DNA of 64,000 nt from Stomoxys calcitrans (GCF_963082655.1 NC_081553.1:207332435-207396434), one strand, 5' to 3'. Shown: positions 11,468 to 23,006, numbered from the stretch's first letter. Numbers and translations are program-made. The notes: generated by a model from the sequence alone, not told the origin.

Positions 11468-12200
11468 CGCCCAGAGAAGTCGATAATAGAGGCCCTAAAG
11501 GATGTGATTGAGGTTGCGGAAGAAAGCCAACGGCTGAACTCTCGTAGCATACCCATCATTCAATTGGCAACGGTCGACGTCAAGAACGCCTTTAACAGCC
11601 TCAGGTGGGTGGATGTATTGGGGGCCATGAAGATGGACTTCAAAATACCGAGGTATCTGATGAAGGATCATGAGCAGCTATCTGAGATCCCGGGGCGCTT
11701 TTCTACACATCCACCGAGGGAATGAGGAGGTTTGAAGCTACATAGGGCGCTGCATAGGTTCCATACTTGAGTCCGACCTCTAAAACAACAGCTACGACGA
11801 AATTCTAAGGATGGAGATGTCAGTAAAAACATTCCGCCCAGAGAAGTCGATAATAGGGTCCCTAAAGGATGTAGTTGAGGTTGCGGAAGAAAGCCAACGG
11901 CTGAACCCTCGTACCATACCCATCATTCAATTGGCAACGCTCGACGTCAAGAACGCCTTTAACAGCCTCAGGTGGGTGGATGTATTGCAGGCCATCAAGA
12001 TGGACTTCAAAATACCGAAGTATCTGATGAAGGATCATGAGCTGCTATCTGAGATCCCGGGGGGCTTTTCTACACATCCAACGAGGGTATGAGGAGGTTT
12101 GAAGCTACATTGGGCGCTGCATAGGTTTCATACTTGAGCCCGACCTCTAAAACAACAGCTACGACGAAATTCTAAGGATGGAGATGTCAGTAAAAACATT
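11468..12200 (+). repeat. Tandem duplication of RT palm segment, period 364 bp
   Basis: CCGCCCAGAGAAGTCGATAA recurs at 11468 and 11832, and the linking phrase AACAGCTACGACGAAATTCT at about 11781 and 12146. Both units keep an open frame over VEVAEESQRLN..DVKNAFNSLRWVDVL, showing the duplication is recent relative to decay of the LINE. Confidence 0.9.
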
Positions 12201-12975
12201 TCTGGTCGCATAAACAGTCAAATTGCGGCTGTCATAATACAATAGTAAGAAATACGGATGAGGCGCAACGAAGACTACAGCAGGTCATGATTAGAATTAG
12301 ACATTGGTTGGAATCCCAAGGGATTCCAACTGCCAATGCAAAAGACTGAGCTTCTCGTGCGGATCGAGAACGCCATCAAACCCACCAGAAGGCAAGTGAA
12401 ATACCTAGGGCAACGACTCAACATTAAATTGACGTTTACAGCTCAGAAACAGTTACGCGGCAACAAGAGCGAGGAAGATAATAGCCCAGGATAAGGGCGA
12501 TTAATGGCGAATATCGGAGGATGTCTACCACACAGGCAAAAGCTAATGCTAGAAACCCGCAATAGCATTATTTTGATATGGAAGCAAGATATGGAGTAAA
12601 ATCTCTACAAAAAGATGCAGGGCTAAGGCGCTGCTTTCGGCACAGAGGACGGCCGATCTAAAAGTTACATCATCTTACCAAACACTGTCAGAAAACGCAG
12701 TTTGCATCATTGCTGGTATGCTGCCAATAGACCTACATACCCTAAAGTGGATGTAAATATATGAAGTCAAACTGAATCCCATCAGGAGTCCGCATTGGAA
12801 GATATTCGATAAGACACGCTGAGGCACTCAAGATGGAATAATGACACGCCAGGAGAATGGACCTTTAAGTTCATCTCCGATATACGACAACGGACCGGTA
12901 GAAAGGCGAAGTAAATTTCTATGTGACGCAGGCATTACTGGACACGGATATTTCTGCAAGTACCTACACTGACCC

Positions 12976-13230
12976 CACCGTAGCGCAAAGATGCTGAATG
13001 CCTGGTTTCGAATCCTGGCCAGAACATCACGAAACTATTTTCAGCAGTTCAGCATTATTATGCCATGTAAAAACTTCTCGCCAAAGAGGTGTCGCACTGC
13101 GGCACGCCGTTTTGACTCAACTATAAAAAGGAGGCCCCTTTTCATTGAGACTAAACTTGAATCGGACAGCACTCATTGATATGTGAGAAGATTGCCCCTG
13201 TTCCTTAATGGAATGTTCATGGCAAAAATG
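12976..13230 (+). mobile_element. tRNA-derived SINE inserted in LINE
   Basis: It starts CACCGTAGCGCAAAGATGCT (A-box region, shortened) and keeps a B box GTTTCGAATCC at about 13009-13019. The family body (AAAGAGGTGTCGCACTGCGG, TATAAAAAGGAGGCCCC) and tail (CTTAATGGAATGTTCATGG) follow. LINE sequence resumes after it, so the SINE is younger than the LINE. Confidence 0.85.
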
Positions 13231-13272
13231 AGAAAATGGAGCTCACCATTCTGCATCTAAGAAGAAAAAGAG

Positions 13273-13455
13273 GTGGTGGGTAATGCAGAGCACGAGGTCT
13301 TACGCTGTCACCGCTTGCACGACAGCCGGCCTAGACTAGAAGAGCAGATCGAACAAACATCATCAACAATATCAAGAGAGGATAGCTGGAGAGCTGTGAC
13401 AACTTTTATCAAGGAAATGCTCAGGTCAAAGAAAATATACCTTGACGCGACATAA
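13273..13455 (+). pseudogene. R1-like LINE C-terminus fragment
   Basis: About 60 residues starting near AEHEVLRCHR and ending SKKIYLDAT before a stop. In this LINE family the C-terminus carries a C-x2-C...H-x4-C finger and an amphipathic tail; here the H-x4-R-C part (EHEVLRC) remains and the front cysteines were lost at the SINE insertion. The stop at 13453-13455 is probably the natural end of ORF2. Confidence 0.65.
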
Positions 13456-13690
13456 ATGATATAGCAACTGCTTTATGGAGAGGATACCTGGACACAGGAA
13501 CACTGAGACGTAAGGCGTAAGTGCCACAAGAGGATCTTCCTGGAAGTTATGCGAAGAGCTGTGACGAGGTGGTTTACATATTCCCAGAGTAAAGGTGGGG
13601 TTTGAGTCGGTAGAGATCGAGCACGACAAACAGCCAGAAGCGAAGGCCATCTTTAGATGTGTAAAGCAATTTCCTACCTTTTGCCCAACA

Positions 13691-14104
13691 ATGATAAATA
13701 AAAAATTATCCCCATCATGCCCCTTTATAACCACGCCCTTGAATAAGACAATTTATTCCCCGTTCCCTTATTTTCTTTTACCTAATAAATGCAGAAAAGT
13801 TAAGTAAACCCCATGCGTCAAGTGGGATCAAAAAATTATGATGTACGGCCAAAACATGGTACTTACTCAGTTGCAATCGCAGAGCAAAGACTCCATAGAA
13901 TGGCTATATGGCATTTTGGCATTTGTATTAAGAAAGTTTTAAAGTTAGTATGAATTGGCGTAAAGGCAAACATTATTTTTCTTTTTTTTGAAAATTAATT
14001 ACATCCAAGTTGCTTATTTTTGGGATGAAATATTAATTACAGCGCATTTATAAAAATCCAAAAATTCATGAATGAAAAACATAAAAAAGTGAACCCGAAT
14101 AATT
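13691..14104. other. AT-rich spacer
   Basis: Nothing recognised. Short opposing open frames at 13426-13807 are LINE 3' UTR and spacer read-through. Confidence 0.45.
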
Positions 14105-14885
14105 ATGTCGGACTAAAAAGGCCGCTTCCGGAGGCTGAAGAAGTCAAATAGGGGGATTGGTTTATATGGGAGCGACTTCAGGTTATATACAGATTTGGAC
14201 CTTACTTGGTACAGTTTTTGGAAGTCATAACAGAACACTACATGCAAAATTTTAGCCAAATCGGACAAAAACGCCGGCTTCCAGAGGCTGAAGAAGTCAA
14301 ATCGGGAGATCGGTTTATATGGGAGCAACTTCAGGTTATAGACAGATTTGGAACTTACTTGGCACAGTTGTTGAAAGTCATTACAGAATACTATATGCAA
14401 AATTTTAGCCAAATCGGACAAAAATTGCGGCTCCCAGAGGCTCAAGAAATCAAATCGGGAGATGGGTTTATATGGGAGCTATATCAGGTTTTGATCCGAT
14501 TTGGACCGTACTTGGTACAGTTGTTGGAAGTCATTACAGAATACTATGTGCAAAGTTTTAGCTAAAATTACGACTTCCAGGGGATCAAGAAGTTAAATCG
14601 GGAGATCGGTTTAGATGGGAGCTCTATCCAAATTTGAACCGATATGGCATATTTGCAATCCCCAACGACCTACATCAATATTGACTGTCTGTGCAAAATT
14701 TTAAACGGCTAGCTTTACGCGTTCGACCGCTATCGTGATTTCGGCAGAGTCTATCTAGCCGGACGGACATGGCTGGATAGAATCAGAATGTCGAGACGAT
14801 CAAGAATATATATATATATTTTTTTTGTAGGATTTTAGGTAAATTTTTCGGAGTGTTAGAAACGGAAGGTGGTGGGTATAAAAAT
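14105..14885 (+). repeat. Monomer-array dispersed element (mini-me-like), left end truncated
   Basis: About four monomers of roughly 153 bp contain CAAAATTTTAGCCAAATCGG (14245, 14398) and GGTTTATATGGGAGC. They are followed by the terminal block with GCCGGACGGACATGGCTGGA, a (TA)n run and GGTGGTGGGTATAAAAATTC. Long opposing open frames here are translations of the repeat. Confidence 0.8.
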
Positions 14886-14950
14886 TCGGTAAGAAATAAT
14901 AACGAACCCACCTTAGTGTACACGCAGTAATAAGTTTTTTTGACTCTGTA

Positions 14951-14999
14951 GTTTGCCCCTGTTCCTTAGTGGAATGTTCATGGGCAAAATTTGCATTTG
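14951..14999 (+). mobile_element. SINE tail fragment
   Basis: The last ~49 bp of the tRNA-derived SINE family: GTTTGCCCCTGTTCCTTAG then GGAATGTTCATGGGCAAAAT. The head and body are absent. Confidence 0.7.
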
Positions 15000-15064
15000 A
15001 ATTGCATGACTCTGTAGCGGATATCCTCCTGCAGGAGTTGAAGGCACACAGTGCCATTCGGCTT

Positions 15065-15335
15065 CTTTTCTCTTAATGCCTGTTGCAGTACAGTTTCGAA
15101 TCGAGGACTAGTTTTAGGCATTTCACCTCCTTCGAAATCTGCAGAGGGAGACGGCAGTCAAAGTCCTGTTTCTTATATCTCCATTTCGATAGTCTTTTCA
15201 ATGATCTTTCCATAATCTCAAGGATCATCGACAACAAATTGCCTCGGAGCAGCAGCAGGATATCGTCCACATTTGTGATTAATTTCGCGCAATCCCTGTG
15301 GAGATCGAATAGGACTTCTTTATAATGAGGTTTTA
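15065..15335 (-). mobile_element. LINE reverse transcriptase palm fragment
   Basis: The minus strand reads VDDILLLLRGN (palm motif C, normally YADD), then an amphipathic helix and KEVKCLKLVLDSKL, matching the KxVKYLGxxLDxxL motif of LINE RTs. The Tyr-Ala of the motif is altered (NVDD), while both Asp remain. Weak RT-like sequence may continue to about 15500. Stops flank it. Confidence 0.7.
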
Positions 15336-15915
15336 GAAAATCGGGTGAGAAACAATCCTCCGAGAGTGGTTTCCCGTGTCACCCGCCTACTGATCACACT
15401 ATTTCCAAAGTCCGCATTAATAATCCTGCCACATTGCAAATTATTCTTTCGCCGAGAGATATTTTGGTGCATTCCACGAAGGCGAGTATCGACTCTGTCT
15501 TTATAGTGTTAAAATTTATTAAATGTTAAATGTTAGTGTAGAAAGGCCTCTGGGGTGGGCTGAGTGTCCCGAGATGAATTTTTGCATTTTCTTGTATCTG
15601 GCAGCCGTTTGTTTGTTACTCTAATGATTTTTGGCATTTGCCAGCATTTTTGTACCGAAACGTTAAAATTTTCACTTTCCGAGTTTACACTCCGCACTTG
15701 CTCGAGCTGCTTAGTATACTAACTGCTCTTTGCTCGGTCAAAACAAAAAAGGAAACAATTTTGTGTGTGAGAATATGTCTATACCAGTGACGAGCACACA
15801 ATTGCAATTATTTGCAAGCCTATGGGTCTGCTTGAGATTATTTTCTTGTGCAAGTACAAAGTAATGTGCAATAGAGTGAGTATTTATGCCAACCACTGGT
15901 ATATACGCTCAAGTA
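15336..15915. other. Spacer, mostly unrecognised
   Basis: The first ~170 bp may be more of the minus-strand LINE RT but is too decayed to be sure. The rest shows no gene or repeat known from this window. Confidence 0.4.
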
Positions 15916-16147
15916 TTGGGTTGCCCAAAAAGTAATTGCGGATTTTTCATATAGTCGGCGTTGACAAATTTTTTCACAGCTTGTGATTCTGTAATTGCAT
16001 TCTTTCTTCTGTCAGTTATCAGCTGTTACTTTTAGCTTGCTTTAGAAAAAAAAGTGTAAAAAAGTATATTTGATTAAAGTTCATCCTAATTTAAAAATGC
16101 ATTTACTTTCTTTTAAAAAATCCGCAATTACTTTTTGGGCAACCCAA
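15916..16147 (-). mobile_element. Mariner-type MITE, full copy
   Basis: It is 232 bp, flanked by TA on both sides (15914-15915 and 16148-16149). The terminal inverted repeat of about 32 bp begins TTGGGTTGCCCAAAAAGTAA. TA duplication and TIR wording resemble mariner elements. There is no coding capacity. Orientation is opposite to the copies at 19672, 24905, 26514, 27999 and 57945. Confidence 0.93.
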
Positions 16148-16594
16148 TACTTAACCTTTCACGTTTGTAGGATAGACACAAGAAAATAATTATTGGTCCA
16201 GTACATGAATAATCGTTTGTGGCTTTCAAAGCACTTTTGCAATTTAAGAATTTTTGGTTTAACAACAAACAGAAGGTCCTTTTATCGTAGATGAAGCTGC
16301 TTAAGGATGTACAATAAACAAAGTAAGTTATATGCAATAATAATACGTTTATGACTAACGTTTGATATGCTCATGCGAAACATAACACGGTTATAGTAAA
16401 AGATAAAACTTCGTAATAACAGTATTTTGTTTGCCTTAAAAATTTCCCAAACTTTCTACTTTTATGTGTGTAGTAAATTTTATACATAATTTATAGCACT
16501 GTTCATCACTAGCGTTATATCTATAAATTGTTCCCTAAACCGGTTGTAGAAAGTTGGCGTTCGGGCATCCCCTTTTGCATATAACCAAGTAAGT
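16148..16594. other. AT-rich spacer
   Basis: No gene or repeat recognised; it holds the left copy of the RTE target duplication at its right edge. Confidence 0.45.
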
Positions 16595-16603
16595 GGACAA
16601 AAT

Positions 16604-18216
16604 ATCAAGATGCTACTGAAGCCAAGAATGCGGCATATAGAGAGAATGAGGTCCCTAGTCAGAATGAGGTCCAAATAGCAGTAACCCGACTAAAGAACAA
16701 CTAGGCAGCAGGAGCCGACGGGTTACCCGCTGAACTATTTAAGACCGGAGGCGACACGCTGATAAGGCTTATGCATCAGCTTATCTGCGCAATCTGGCTA
16801 GAAGAACGCATACCCGATGATTGGAACCTCAGCATACTATGTCCCGTACACAAGAAAGGAGACAAGACGGAATGTGCCAACTACAGAGGAATAAGTCTCC
16901 TCCCCATCGCATACAAGATACTCTCGAGCGTACTGTGTGAAAGATTTAAACCTAGAGCCAATGAGATAATTGGGCCCTATCAATGCGGCTTTAGACCTGG
17001 TAAATCCACCCTAGACCAGATATTCACACTGCGCCAAATCCTGGAAAAGACCCGAGAAGGACAAATCAACACCTACCACCTCTTTGTTGACTACAAAGCC
17101 GCCTTCGATACTCCTTTACGTTCAAAGGTATTTCAAGCCATGCCTGAGTTTGGTATCCCTGCAAAATTGATAGGACTCTGCAGGATGACACTTGCTGATA
17201 CGCGTTCCTCAGTAAGAATAGCAAAGAATCTCTCCGAACCATTTAATACCAAACGAGGTTTCAGACAAGGAGACAGCCTATCGTGTGATCTCTTTAATAT
17301 CCTGCTGGAGAAGATTATACGAGATGCAGAAGTGAATAGATATGGCACACTAATCACAAGAGAGCACATACTACTTGCCTATGACGACGATATCGATATC
17401 ATAGGTCGGTCACCCGAAGTAGTAACTGCAGCCTTTGAAAGAATCGACAGAGAGTCAGTGAAAATGGATCTGGCAGTAAATGGAGATAAGACGAAATGGA
17501 TGGTCTGCACTCCCAAAAAGCCTTGTACAACCGAGCAGATCAAGAACATGGAGAAAGTTGGGAACCACAACAACGTCAGTAACTTTATCTACCTCGGCAC
17601 CGCCGTAACCGAAACGAATGACACCAGTTTTGAGATAAAGCGAAGAATAATACTGGCAAACAGATGCTACTTTGGACTAAGTACGCAGTTTAGAAACAAG
17701 GCCACCTCTCGACAGACGAAGACTACACTTTACAAGACGCTGATATTACCCGTGCTGTTATATGGTTCTGAAGCATGGGTACTTGTGGAAGCAGATGAGG
17801 CAGTACTTGGAGTATTTAAGAGAAAGATTCTTCGTAAAATATATGGACCAGTTTGCGTTGACGGAGAATATAGGCGACGTATGAACCACGAGCTGTATGA
17901 GCTGTATGACGACGATATCATAGTTACACGCATCAATATACAACGGCTGCGTTGGCTAGGTCATGTTGTCAGAATGGATGAAGAAGCTCCAGCAAAGAAG
18001 TCTTTTGAAGGCAAACACTGTGGTACAAGCAAACCGGGAAGACCAAAAGCCCGATGGAAAGATCAAGTTGTGGGAGACACCTCGAAACTTGGTGTCAGAG
18101 ATTTTAGAATGACCGCAGAAGATCGAGGCGCTTGGAACGCTATTCTACGTTCGGCTAGTGGAAGAAATATTCTGTCATAGCCAGTTAAAGTAAAGTAAGT
18201 AAGTAAGTAAAAAAGC
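16604..18216 (+). mobile_element. RTE-like LINE copy A, 5'-truncated, with target site duplication
   Basis: The insert lies between direct repeats GGACAAAAT at 16595-16603 and 18217-18225. It starts inside ORF2 with a further internal deletion near 16635. The 3' end carries a short (TAAG)n tail (about 18195-18210), the simple-repeat tail typical of RTE elements. Related copies: 28501-30563 and 51830-53645. An in-frame TAG at 16702-16704 replaces a Lys codon present in the other copies, so the remaining ORF is not translated as a normal ORF2. Confidence 0.88.
16771..18180 (+). pseudogene. RTE-like LINE ORF2: reverse transcriptase and C-terminal region (469 codons open)
   Basis: Residues about 38-45 are YRGISLL, 73-80 GFRPGKST, 106-113 VDYKAAFD (motif A), 163-172 GFRQGDSLSC (motif B) and 204-207 YDDD (motif C, normally YADD; both metal-binding Asp remain). 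Further on are RLRWLGHV (392-399) and GRPKARWKD (423-431), a C-terminal signature of RTE-clade proteins. The enzyme class copies its RNA into DNA at a nicked target. The endonuclease domain and RT N-terminus are missing, and an upstream amber codon (16702) sits in the same frame. The start used here is the first ATG after that stop and not a biological start. It is the longest open frame in the window. Confidence 0.85.
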
Positions 18217-18225
18217 GGACAAAAT

Positions 18226-19439
18226 GAAATGAAAAAGTGACTCACCTCTGTTGTTTGTATCAGTACCATCCGATAGACTGTAGTTGCGTTAGTATCGCCT
18301 ACCAAACATAAGGTAGTGCACCTTGGTGTTGCACCATACGGTTGGTACATGGAGGCTAGAACCAGTACTGGTTTGCTTGACGATGGTTAACGAAGGGCAC
18401 TGTTTAATCCGTTTTGCTGTAACGAGAAATCAGAGCTGGATATCTTATTATTCTTGGGATACTTGTTCCAAAGTGTGTGTTTTTAAAATTTTTAACTCAT
18501 AATTTCTTGATATTTTTAATATTCCGAAGAGCTTTAAACCCATTTTCAATGTTTTATCCAACCATTTAAGCAAAATTAACCATTTTAATATTTTCAAATT
18601 ATGTATAAATCTCTAACCATACATTAATGCGAAGCTAATGTATGTACATGACCTCTCATCCACCATTATCTTTGTGTTTAATTCAAGCATGTAAAATGAT
18701 TAGCTCTGGCTAAAGCTACAGGATAAAGTAACGCTGACCGATAGCCCACAGATTCCAAGCCGCAGTGCACACAACAAATCACCCAAATCTTTGAATATTT
18801 CATTTCATTGCAATAAAAATACCTAAAGAACCGAACCAAAAGCTCCACTCAACCCCTCAGGACCTCTCCGACGGCCGAGCCCAAAAACAAAAGTAACAAG
18901 AAATCCAATAATACAAACATAAACGCAAATAATAAACTGCGTTAACACAATAAACCCACACGCGCTGTTCTTTGGCCCACCAAAAACACATGCAGCAGGC
19001 ATATCCTTTCACCACATAAAATACCCTCAGCCACCCACAACATCGCGTATGTATGATACGCTACCATGTGGATAAACAGACACTTTGGGTTTTCGCTTAT
19101 TTGCCGAGGGGCAATTTCGCAGCGTTGATATGCCACATGAGCCAGAGGAAAAGGACAAAACCGAAAGCAGTTAAATGAAAAATAAAACGATGATTACGCT
19201 GATAATGATACACAACACATTCTTGGGCCAAGAATGACCAAAAAAAAAATTAAGTAAAGAGAGGGATACCCGCAGAGCAACCAACCAAGCTAACCATTTT
19301 ATTAGCCTTAACCCGTCTTTGGGGAACGATGGAATTTCAAACATTTTCACTTGTTTTCACTTATAAATGCTGGTCAGTTGGAGCGATATTGGGGTGGAGT
19401 GATAATCTTATAATACCATCCTATTTCTAATTCGATATA
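18226..19439. other. Largely unique AT-rich sequence
   Basis: No repeat from elsewhere in the window and no plausible gene was seen. Small open frames (e.g. 18942-19136 minus) have no recognisable features. Confidence 0.45.
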
Positions 19440-19671
19440 AAGGCGATTGTTGGCAAAGGTTATATTAAACACGATGCTCCAAACGCTCAGAGATGACTTT
19501 TATATGAGAATAATGAGAAAATACTTGCGTGACAGGGTACTTATCTATAACTCTCAGGATGGAACGAGTGAATATGAGGTTACATGAGGAGCGGAGCAAT
19601 GACACGTACTTGGACCGGATCTTTGGAATACCAGAATACATCGAACAGAAATGCCAGACTGAACCTTTCTA

Positions 19672-19908
19672 TTGGGTTGCCCAAAAAGTAATTGCGGATT
19701 TATTAAGAGAAAGTAAATGCATTTTTAATAAAACTTAGAATGAACTTTAATCAAATATACTTTGTTTACACTTTTTTTCTATAGCAAGCTAAAAGTAACA
19801 GCTGATAACTGATAGAAGAAAGAATGCAATTACAGAGTCACAAGCTGTGAAAAAATTTGTCAACGCCGACTATATGACAAATCCGCAATTACTTTTTGGG
19901 CAACCCAA
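19672..19908 (+). mobile_element. Mariner-type MITE, full copy, inserted in LINE
   Basis: It is 237 bp, with TA at 19670-19671 and 19909-19910 and both TIRs complete. The paralogous LINE copy at 39930-39945 has the uninterrupted sequence ATTTCTAGTAGGATATGCTG, showing the pre-insertion TA site at 39936-39937. Confidence 0.95.
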
Positions 19909-20491
19909 TAGTAGGATATGCTGACGACATCGCTGCAGTCATCAAGAGACACTGAAGTTGCAGAGCGCAACAGACTGGCTGGACTCCCACGGCTTGCAAC
20001 TGGCCATGCAGAAGATGGAGTACTTACTCCTAACGAGAAAAATTACCCAGTGGATGTGAATATGCACATAGACGATATATTGGTGAAGACCAAGAGATTG
20101 GTCAAATATTTAGGGATCCGACCAATTACAAAGCTGACCTATGCAGAGCAAATTCTGCACTCTCTTCAACAAAGGCCGCGAGGATAACGGCGCAACTCAG
20201 CTGACTGATGGCAAATATAGGTAGGCCTCTCTCATAAAGAAGGATACTATTGCATGTCTCCATTAGAGAAGTGAAATATGGGGCCAGACACTGTAGACAG
20301 CATGCCGAGCCAAATTCCTGCTCTCGGTTCAGAGGAAGGCCGCTCTTAGGGTCTTATCATCCCACCGGACAGTGGCGAAGCCCGCAGCTCTTGTAATAGC
20401 CGGAATGGTTTCGATAGACCTATACGCAATGGAGTGAGCCAGGCTCTACATCGCGAAGTGCAACACCCAGAGAGAAAAGGGTGAGATTCAA

Positions 20492-20851
20492 ATGGATAAT
20501 ATATGGGTCATACGAGAGGAGAATATCGAGAAATGGCAACAAAAGGAGACAAATGAGAATCAGGCCAGGTGGACGCGACGATTAATACTCGATATACGGA
20601 TGTGGAGAGATAGTAAGCACGGCGAAATCGACTATTACGTCAGCAAGCTGTTGACAGGCCATGGTTATTTCCGGATATACCTGCATAGTATGGACAAATG
20701 CTACTCAAGCAGGTGCATTTATGAGGAGCTAGAAATTGCAGACCATGTGGAATACACATTCTTCCACTGCGAACGTTGGGTTGTTGAAAGACGCAGGGAA
20801 TTGGAAACAGCTTTTTGCCTGAGACAGTCCAGAGGATGCTGGAAGACGTGA
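20492..20851 (+). pseudogene. R1-like LINE ORF2 C-terminal domain
   Basis: About 120 codons contain TRRLILDIRMW, then KHGEIDYYVSKLLTGHGYFR and a finger-like part with a single front Cys (RCIYEE) and HVEYTFFHCERW. In this LINE family the finger reads C-x2-C...H-x4-C; here the second cysteine position is Glu. The following frame (20856-21038) holds the rest of the tail (KYAEQMLRKKKVDAAT in another frame). It is a broken fragment. Confidence 0.75.
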
Positions 20852-21138
20852 GGGAGTGAGAAGTGGTGATGAAATACGCCGAACAAATGCTGCGCAAGAA
20901 GAAAGTAGACGCAGCGACATAGAGTATGAATGCGGTGGTCTGGCCACAATGACGATGATATGGATAATCACCAGATATGGGGTCCACCTCGAAGTAATGC
21001 GAAAGCGGTTCCAAAGTGGAATTAATCCCCAGTTGTGACACAGTGTGGGTTTTAAGCCGGTACCGTTGATAACGTAGTCCGGCATAAGGCGAGAGACGTA
21101 CTCATCACATGCGTAAAGCATTTTCCCATCCAGACCCA

Positions 21139-21998
21139 AAAAAAAAAAAAAAAAAAACAAGTAAAAGGGTGCTAAGTTCGGCCGGGCCGAATATTGGGAA
21201 TAAAATAAATTAAATTGTAGGGCATAATTTTATTCTACATACCAAACTTCTGTCAAACCAGCAAAAATCTAAGCTTCTAGGAACCGAACAAGGATATTCG
21301 AGAGACTGGTTTACATGGGAGCTATATCAGGTTATAGACTGATTTTGGCCGTACTTGGCACAGTTGTTGAAAGTCATAGCAGAATACTATGTGTTCTCAA
21401 GAATCAAATCGGGACATCGGTTTATATGGGAGCATATCATGTTATAAACTGATTTGGACCGTACTTGACACAGTTATTAGAAGTCACAACCGAACACCAC
21501 ATGCAATATTTCAGCCAAATCGGACAAATATTGCGGCTTCCCGGGGCTCAATAAGTCAAATCGTGAGATTGGTTTATATGGAAGCTTTATCAGGTTATAT
21601 AACGATTTGGACGGTAGTCTACATAGTTGTTGGAGTTCATAACGGAACGCTACATGCAAAATTTCAGCCAAATCGCACAAAAATTGCGGCTTCCAGTGGC
21701 TCAAGAAATCAAATCTGGAGATCGGTTTACATGGGAGATATATCTAAATCTGAACCAATATGGCCTATTTGCAATCCCCAACGATCTAAGTACATCGATA
21801 TTAAGTATTTTTACTCGTTCGGCCTCTATCGTGAATTCGGCAGACGGGCGGACGGTCGACGGACGGACAAGGCTAGATCAGTTCAGAACGACGAGACGAT
21901 CAAGAATATATATATTTTATGGTTTCTTGGACGCATATTTCGAGGTGTTACAAACGGAATGACTAGATTAGTATACCTCCTTCCTATAGTGGTAGGTA
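21139..21998 (-). repeat. Monomer-array dispersed element (mini-me-like), complete
   Basis: It begins with an A-run, then AACAAGTAAAAGGGTGCTAA and GTTCGGCCGGGCCGAATATT. About four monomers with GGTTTATATGGGAGC and CAAATCGGACAAA follow. It ends with GACGGACAAGGCTAG, a (TA)n run and GTGGTAGGTATAAAAATAT. It is the reverse orientation of the element at 3361. Confidence 0.85.
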
Positions 21999-22393
21999 TA
22001 AAAATATCAATAATGACATTGTCAAATTGACCACGTTGGTTCATAAAAGTGAATCAACACAGACGTTATTAAATCAACTACAAATGTTCATATATCAACA
22101 ACGACAATGTGTGAACGAAACACTCTAAACTGTCCACATCCATTCACATTCTGACAACTTCTAGTGTACAATTTTTTTTTTTAAGATTGCAAAATCTTTG
22201 TATGATGCTGAAAATCAAACCTGTGTTCTATCTATGCCATAATTATGTGTTTACAAACGACTTACTACATAGCACTACATTGCAACTAAAGGTTGGTGTA
22301 CATACACACTGTGCAGAGATGATGTTAAACGGTCGGTGCATGATATCAACAACGTGAGTTTACAAAACTATCCCCGCAGGTTGACAACATTTT
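21999..22393. other. Spacer, nothing recognised
   Basis: AT-rich, with no repeat or gene seen. Confidence 0.45.
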
Positions 22394-22736
22394 AAAACCC
22401 ACCACCATAGGATGGGGGTACACTAATTCAGTCATTCCGTTTGTAACACCTTGTCTAAGGCCCTATAAAGTATATATATTCTTAATCGTCACGACGTTTT
22501 GAGTCAATCTAGCCATATCCGTCCGTATGTCGAAATCAAGATAGCGGTCGAACGCGTAAAGCTAGCCGCTTGAAATTTTGCACATGTAATTAATATTGAT
22601 GTAGGTCGTTGGAGTTTGCAAATGGGCCATATTGGTTCAGATTAAAATGTAACTCCCATATAAACCGAACTCCCGATTTGACTTCTTAAGCCCTTACAAG
22701 TCGCATATTTTATCTGATTTGGCTGAACTTAAGGTT
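22394..22736 (+). repeat. Monomer-array dispersed element, right-truncated
   Basis: The left terminal block is present (ACCACCATAGGATGGGGGTA, (TA)n, CCATATCCGTCCGTATGTCG) with the first monomer. The match stops at about 22736, where LINE endonuclease sequence begins. Confidence 0.85.
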
Positions 22737-22781
22737 TGATGGCGGCATCTCTGAATCGAGTGTCATATAAAGGGAAGCCAG

Positions 22782-23006
22782 TCAGTAATGAGACTTAGTT
22801 ATTTCAAGGCTGGCTACAACTGAATCTTCAACGCTTAGCGACGGAAGAAGAAAAACATTTAGACTACCCTTTGCAAGAATACAGGCTCTGTGTCTCCCAC
22901 TCCCCATACCCTTGAGTAGTTTAAATCCCGGAATTCTTAGTTCACAAACCATTCCTCCACACACCCATGGTTCATGGATAAGAATTCGGTCAAATTCCCA
23001 TGCCAT
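22782..23006 (-). pseudogene. LINE endonuclease N-terminal fragment
   Basis: About 74 residues contain ILIHEPWVCGGMV (matching the (V)QEPW segment of APE-type LINE endonucleases), a second beta strand, and RACILAKGSLNVFLLP. The Gln of QEPW is His here (IHEPW), and the catalytic Glu is kept. Upstream in another frame lies ORF1 C-terminal sequence (23038-23355 minus), as in a normal ORF1/ORF2 layout. Confidence 0.7.

Larger units (their letters stand above)
11433..13690 (+). mobile_element. Degenerate R1-like LINE copy (RT to 3' UTR) with local duplication and SINE insertion
   Basis: The palm core of reverse transcriptase is present as ATVDVKNAFNSLRW (about 11560-11612), and the same segment is repeated downstream. 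After it come decayed palm/thumb sequence with the phrase GNPKGFQLPMQKT-like at about 12308-12350, and a connection domain with stops (to about 12970). The SINE at 12976-13230 interrupts the copy. The C-terminal cysteine/histidine region (13273-13455) and 3' UTR follow. The 3' UTR at about 13575-13690 resembles 21030-21130. Related copies: 19440-21130 and 39775-40860. It is 5'-truncated and inactive. Confidence 0.8.
19440..21130 (+). mobile_element. Degenerate R1-like LINE copy split by a MITE
   Basis: RT motif sequence DRVLIYNSQDGTSEYEVT lies at about 19530-19590. The frame is then interrupted by a MITE exactly before the palm motif, which resumes after it as GYADDIAAVIK (19915-19945). KTKRLVKYLGIR (about 20087-20120), a connection region and the C-terminal finger region (20492-20851) follow. 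A 3' UTR runs to an A-rich tail (about 21137-21160). Frame breaks show it is dead, though the YADD motif itself is intact. Confidence 0.85.
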
